Of a stretch of DNA of 64,000 bases, positions 59,753 to 64,000 are shown piece by piece. Under the pieces are notes generated by a model. The model made no database searches, was not told the origin of the DNA, and worked only from the letters and a program-made list of their open reading frames with translations. The first letter of the stretch is position 1. The number at the start of each line of letters is the position of its first letter. Origin of the DNA: Ziziphus jujuba (taxonomy: Eukaryota; Streptophyta; Magnoliopsida; Rosales; Rhamnaceae). The position numbers were made by a program, and so were the translations under genes. Where the stretch lies: NCBI RefSeq assembly GCF_031755915.1, contig NC_083384.1, forward strand, positions 22,566,001 to 22,630,000, written 5' to 3'.

Positions 59753-60716
59753 GGAAATATGGAATACTTCATGGACTTAAGAAAGCTCTTCCAACAAGCC
59801 TAACCTATAAGCCACTGGACCTATCCTCTCAACTATCTAATACGGTCCAATGTAACAAGGACTTAGCTTTCCTCACTTTCCAAACTATACTATGCCCTTC
59901 CAAGGAGAGTTTCAGGAATAGCCGATCACCAACCTCGAACTCTAGATCTTTCCTACGCACGTTCGCATAGCTGCTTTTTTTTTTTTTTTTTTTGGCTTAA
60001 CGTATGCTGCTTTCAACCTAGCCTTATAATATTGACCTTGTCCACTGTTGCTTGTATAATCTTGGGACTTAGAAGTTTTCTTTCACCCATCTCATTCTAA
60101 TATAATGATGACCAACATTGTTTCCCATACAATGCCTCATAAGGTGACATATAAATGCTCGAGTGACAACTCTTATTGTAGGTGAACTCTGACAAAGGTA
60201 GATACTCATTCAAATTTCTCTTAAACTGTAATACACATGACCTAAACATGTCCTCTAAGGTTTAAATAGTCTTATTAGATTCTCCATCGGTTTGAGGGTG
60301 AAAAGCGGTACTCAAAATCAACTTGACACCTAGTTCCTTCATTAATCTTTGCCAAAACATCGAAGTGAACCGTGGATCTCTATTAGATACAATCGATACT
60401 AGCACCCCATGTAAACTCACTTTATGATTCATAAAGAGTTCTGCTAACTTCTAAGGAGAAAACCTCTCATCAATGGGTAGGAAATGTACTGACTTGGTGA
60501 GTCGATCCACTATTACCTAAATATCATCATGTCTTTGAATTGTGGGAGGAAGCTTCAATATAAAATCCATTGTAATGAAATCCCATTTCCATTCTTGGAA
60601 TGGGTAAAGGCTGTAGAAGTCTAGAAGGCTTTTGGCTCTCGGTCTTCACTTGTTGACAGATGAAACATTTGGATACATATTCAAAGGCACGATGGTATTT
60701 GTTTCTTGTCGGGCAT
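59753..60716 (-). pseudogene. Chromovirus integrase, partial
   Basis: Read on the minus strand, the zinc-finger part keeps CFICQQVK (near 60660), then LLQPLPIP (60600-60625) and the core: MDF, VDRLTKSVHFLPI (60475-60515), SIVSNRDPRFTSMFW (60350-60395, second acidic residue in NRDPRF) and STAFHPQTDGES (60285-60320, where the catalytic Glu follows the DG). A TAG replaces the tryptophan before VIVDRLT (near 60516). The C-terminal part (59750-60000) is frameshifted. A T run (59978-59994) sits inside the coding region. Confidence 0.9.
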
Positions 60717-61014
60717 GCTTCTCAACATTTATATAAAATCTTGGGTCACTAACAAACAAAAACTTGGGACTGGTTTGGACACTGATATAAAATTGATATT
60801 TGAAACTTTACAGAACCATAACTTTTTATCCGTAACTCAGAATTTGGTATGTTATCAATCTATGAACTCATATCGATGAGCTCTACACAATGATATATTA
60901 GAAAAACCAAAAATATTAACCATAGAAAAATTCAACCTGAGATCTACATCCAGTCAACTTGGTCAAACCTAGTCAAACTTGTTCAATAGCGTTATTTTGG
61001 TATGATTCGTTACA

Positions 61015-61684
61015 CTCAATGCATGGATGTAGTTGGCCCAAAGTTGCTTATCTAGCATCTCCTTAGTTAAAATAGATCAATTTGTTTATATGAAACATAA
61101 AAGGCAAAATTAATATTAAATGCCTATCAAAGATAGCGGAAAATGCTTACAAAGGGTTGCTTACCATAAAAAGCTCTATTGTTAAGATGAGCTGTAACAG
61201 AAAGTAAATCACCCTCGTAATTTTAACGCTTATATGTTAACTTCCAAACAACATTCTAAGTCAAACTATTTGAAAGCACTACCACAAGCTACAAGCAAAA
61301 AGTGAATAAAAAAAAAAAAAAAGAGCAACACTTACAACTGTTTTATTGACACTTCTAATATTACCAATGAAAGGCCATCAACTGTGACAACAATATGCCT
61401 TATCATATTATCATGCTTGCTTCAGTGCCAACAATTATCCTTTTCACAATAATACTTTTGAACCATATATTCAATGGCTATTCTTGTGTTGTCATGAGGT
61501 TGTTGACACAGAAGTGAACACAAATTTTCCCTCCAATATTTTTAGCCCAATTGTGTCAATTGCCTATAATTTTTCAATGACACTTTTCATGTTAACCAAT
61601 CAATTAGCAACAGTGACAACTATATATTTCAACTATATTTTTTAAGCCCAAAACGATGTCATTTATGTATCTTCAACCTTTGAA
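61015..61684. other. Non-coding DNA with a weak 53-bp direct repeat
   Basis: Two segments with TTGACACTTCTAATATTACC / ATGACACTTTTCATGTTAACC followed by CAACTGTGACAAC / GCAACAGTGACAAC lie near 61343-61396 and 61575-61627. Together with CACTACCACAAG at 61277 this recalls subterminal repeats of CACTA transposons, but no matching 3' terminus was found. Confidence 0.35.
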
Positions 61685-61813
61685 AAACCAAAAATTTTGT
61701 CAAAGTCCAAATCCCCCTATCATTAGCTAAACCAAAAATTTTGTCCAAGTTCAAATCACCTTGTCATTAGCTAAACCAAAAATTTTGTCCAAGTTTAAAT
61801 CATGCTCTCATGG
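61685..61813. repeat. 44-bp tandem repeat, 2.9 units
   Basis: Units start at 61685, 61729 and 61773, each with AAACCAAAAATTTTGTC. The period is exactly 44 bp, and the first two units end TCATTAGCT. The units differ by only a few substitutions, and the third fades out after CATG near 61813. Confidence 0.88.
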
Positions 61814-64000
61814 GTTACTCTCATGTGTTAGAACCTTTTACCCAAAAAATGACCAACTATTCACCCATTCACCCATATTGGACCCAGCTACCTCATGCTG
61901 GTAGCCATTGACCAACTCTTCTACCACCATTAGTTTCTTCTATTCCTTTACTACGACAATGTCATTTATTTCATTATTGCCCAGGGACATTGATAGCATA
62001 TTCTTCTTCTACTTTCAGGAGACATCGACACCTATTCACCCAATTTCAATTTTGACTTCCTCAATGAATAAGAAGTGTAGCTTCAATAATTTAAGCTCTA
62101 GGAAGTTCGAAGCTAGGTCTTCCACCCGCTTTCATTGTTCCAAAAAGAGGTGGGTCGTTCTCCCTCTCTTTTTCTCTCTCTCTCTCTCCCCCCCCCCCCC
62201 CCCCAATCTTTCTCTCTTCACTTTCTATTTCACTAAGTTTTGGTTATATTTTATGGTATTCTTGATATTAGGTATGAGGTTTTGTTAAATGGGCTTTTAT
62301 GGTAGTCTCTATTTTGTAAGTCTCTTCTTTTATGGTAGCTTGGAGTGAAGAATGATCACGTTGTAGTCCTTCACAACCTAGCTTCAAAACCTAACTTGTA
62401 TATTCTCTATCTCGTTCACATCTTCCTCTTTTCGAGGTTATGGATTTCACAATGTTTTTGTTGATCTTTTGTAATATTTTCTACTTATCATGGTAATGTA
62501 GTGGCCTAATGAATAAATTCTACTATATATATATATATATATCTTTTTTAACTTTTGCTTGTTTTATTTTATTTTGTTTTTATGTTGGAAATAGTTAGGT
62601 GGAGATTTGTTTTTTTATAAGTGATAAACAAGGTATTTCTATCTCATTTTCAATGAACAATTATTTTGTAACTTCAAATTAATGGTAACTTAAGTCCTCA
62701 AGTTCGATTGTTGTATTGCTAATGAAACTTACTGGGTGATTATTTTAGACTTTTATGTTGACAAATTTGGGTTTAAGTTGGATTAAGTTAAGTAGGTGTT
62801 GGAAAATCTTGAACGTGGTTCGTATTCATACCACGATACCCAAACCTATATATATAAATATATATTACTTAGAGGCTTCCATCAACAAAGTCCCTTATAT
62901 GTATATTACCATCACTAATAACAAAGAAAGAGATATCATGTTGGACCAAAAAACAAGTCCATCTCTAAGGACATTCAATGTTCATGCATGTATGTTTGAA
63001 GAATGTAATACCATTTATTCATTGTTATGTATATATATTTATCCATTTTGCAAAGATAATGCATTAACCTTTGAGCTTATTTTGGTAATAGAGTTGTTGT
63101 CTACGAGTTAGATTTCTTAGAGTTAGATAAAACTCCATTTGCATTAGTGATATCTTGCCTTTTGATTCAAACTGATAGCTGTTAGCCCTTGACTTGAAAA
63201 TAAACATCATAGATGGAGGTATTGCTTTGCTTTATCAAACACCAAGCAAATAGTTCACATGGATTTGAAGTTAATCCAACCTTGAAACCATTGTTTTTTT
63301 TTTCTTTTGGGACAATAGACACAGTGGAAAAATGATATAGTTTTTGCCCCAATCCAATGACCCAAGACTCCTAAGCAAATGGAGTAATAGAAGAGAAATA
63401 AAAATAAGACACTTTTGGAAGAGGAAAAATCCAATTTACTACTTCCCCCTATTCATTAAATTCAAAGTAATTCTAAATTATTTATTTTAAATACTCAAAA
63501 TAATTTGTGCTTAATCCCTCTTCACCATAAACTTTGTTTAAACATTTTGATCTTACTTTTTAGGTTCCAACTTTGCAAAAAGTGTTTTGGTGGATTGTAA
63601 AAAGTGTTTTGATGGATTCTCTTCTTACATTTTATTGTTGTTAGCTTTGTTTTATCAAAACTTTTAGTGTGAAGGTATTAAATATTTTGGCTTGTATCAT
63701 TTTTGATTTAAAGGTTCTTTGGTTTTGATTGGATCCTAGTTTTTGGAAGAGAAAACATTGTTGCAAGTACTAAGTTTTTTTAGATTGAACCTGTCTTTAT
63801 GTTGATGATGATAACTAGCCTCTTACACCTTAGCTGTACTAGAAACTATCATTTCAAATATTCATGCTCTTTTGCTCATTTTATACAATACTATTGAATC
63901 GTACATTTGGAAGATTGCTGGAAAAATATCTGAAAGGCATGAACTTGGTTAAGTAGCCTTGGTATTCTATGTTTCTGGTGAACATGTTAGTGTTTTGTAT
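61814..64000. other. Non-coding DNA to the end of the window
   Basis: An ORF at 61908-62288 (126 codons) ends in translations of a CT/C-rich tract (62161-62204) and shows no domain. A second ORF at 62755-63111 (118 codons) is also unrecognised, with AT-rich codon use like its surroundings. A short 22-bp duplication AAAAAGTGTTTTGxTGGATT occurs near 63575-63618. No gene could be supported. Confidence 0.4.

Larger units (their letters stand above)
56711..61014 (-). mobile_element. Ty3/gypsy chromovirus, internally deleted, minus strand
   Basis: Read on the minus strand the order is a partial 5' LTR (61014 down to 60717), part of integrase, chromodomain, polypurine tract (near 59471-59490), and a long 3' LTR (59470 down to about 56711). 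Gag, protease, RT and RNase H are gone; the deletion runs from inside the 5' LTR to the integrase zinc-finger region. The LTR 5' terminus reads TGTAATGACCCG (copy at 59470) and TGTAACGAATCA (copy at 61014). The outer flanks are ATCAA (56706-56710) and CTCAA (61015-61019), equal at 4 of 5 positions, so the left boundary is probable but not proven. Confidence 0.8.

Noticed and set aside
61277..61670. CACTA transposon 5' end (CACTACCACAAG plus repeated TGTGACAAC words)
   Set aside because: The terminal sequence differs from the CACTA consensus and no inverted 3' terminus or 3-bp duplication was found.
61908..62288. 126-codon ORF near the window end
   Set aside because: Half of it is CT/C-tract translation, and there is no domain, no homologue I recognise and no promoter signal.
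1..64000. CRISPR arrays, rRNA, tRNA genes, operons or a bacterial-type defence system
   Set aside because: None is present. The regular repeats seen are short plant tandem repeats without spacers, and all enzyme motifs belong to LTR retrotransposons.

Overview
This window is plant nuclear DNA, almost certainly from a eudicot. It is very AT-rich, has no bacterial operon structure, and is packed with Ty1/copia and Ty3/gypsy LTR retrotransposons, Mutator-like elements (MULEs) and small fold-back elements (MITEs). I found no intact host gene. Every long coding-like stretch is a broken transposon gene or a pseudogene. The species cannot be named from the sequence alone.

Layout. 1-6.7 kb is decayed AT-rich DNA. 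A MULE with a perfect 9-bp target duplication spans 6772-10147 and was later hit by two solo LTRs, one of them inside its left terminal inverted repeat. 10.3-22.4 kb is AT-rich non-coding DNA with a 146-bp tandem duplication, a MITE sitting in AT microsatellites, and homopolymer tracts. A second, more decayed MULE-like element (22477-26496) holds another solo LTR and what may be a captured host-gene fragment. 26.8-29.7 kb looks like the 3' part of a decayed retroelement (broken ORF, polypurine tract, LTR-like sequence). A complete but inactivated Ty1/copia element occupies 30644-36792, with both LTRs, a 5-bp target duplication, primer-binding site, gag, protease, integrase and RT/RNase H. Two Ty3/gypsy elements of one family follow: D (38472-44240) and E (44758-51746). 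The roughly 500 bp between them holds a truncated histone H3.3-type pseudogene. 51.7-54.1 kb holds two MITEs and a truncated LTR. 56711-61014 is an internally deleted minus-strand Ty3/gypsy chromovirus with a very long LTR and a chromodomain. The last 3 kb is non-coding with a 44-bp tandem repeat.

How the parts relate. One gypsy LTR family (about 1.1 kb, TGAT...ATCA) occurs at six loci: three solo LTRs with intact target duplications, two elements with both LTRs, and one truncated copy. Elements D and E inserted independently, since their target duplications differ. Yet they share the same scrambled internal deletion (an integrase piece, then an RT piece, then the integrase C-terminus) and four in-frame stop codons at the same gag positions. 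This suggests a coding-dead, non-autonomous subfamily moved by enzymes from an intact relative. Element E also looks like a template-switch chimera. These are the most unusual observations here. They are retrotransposon biology, not a new defence or metabolic system.
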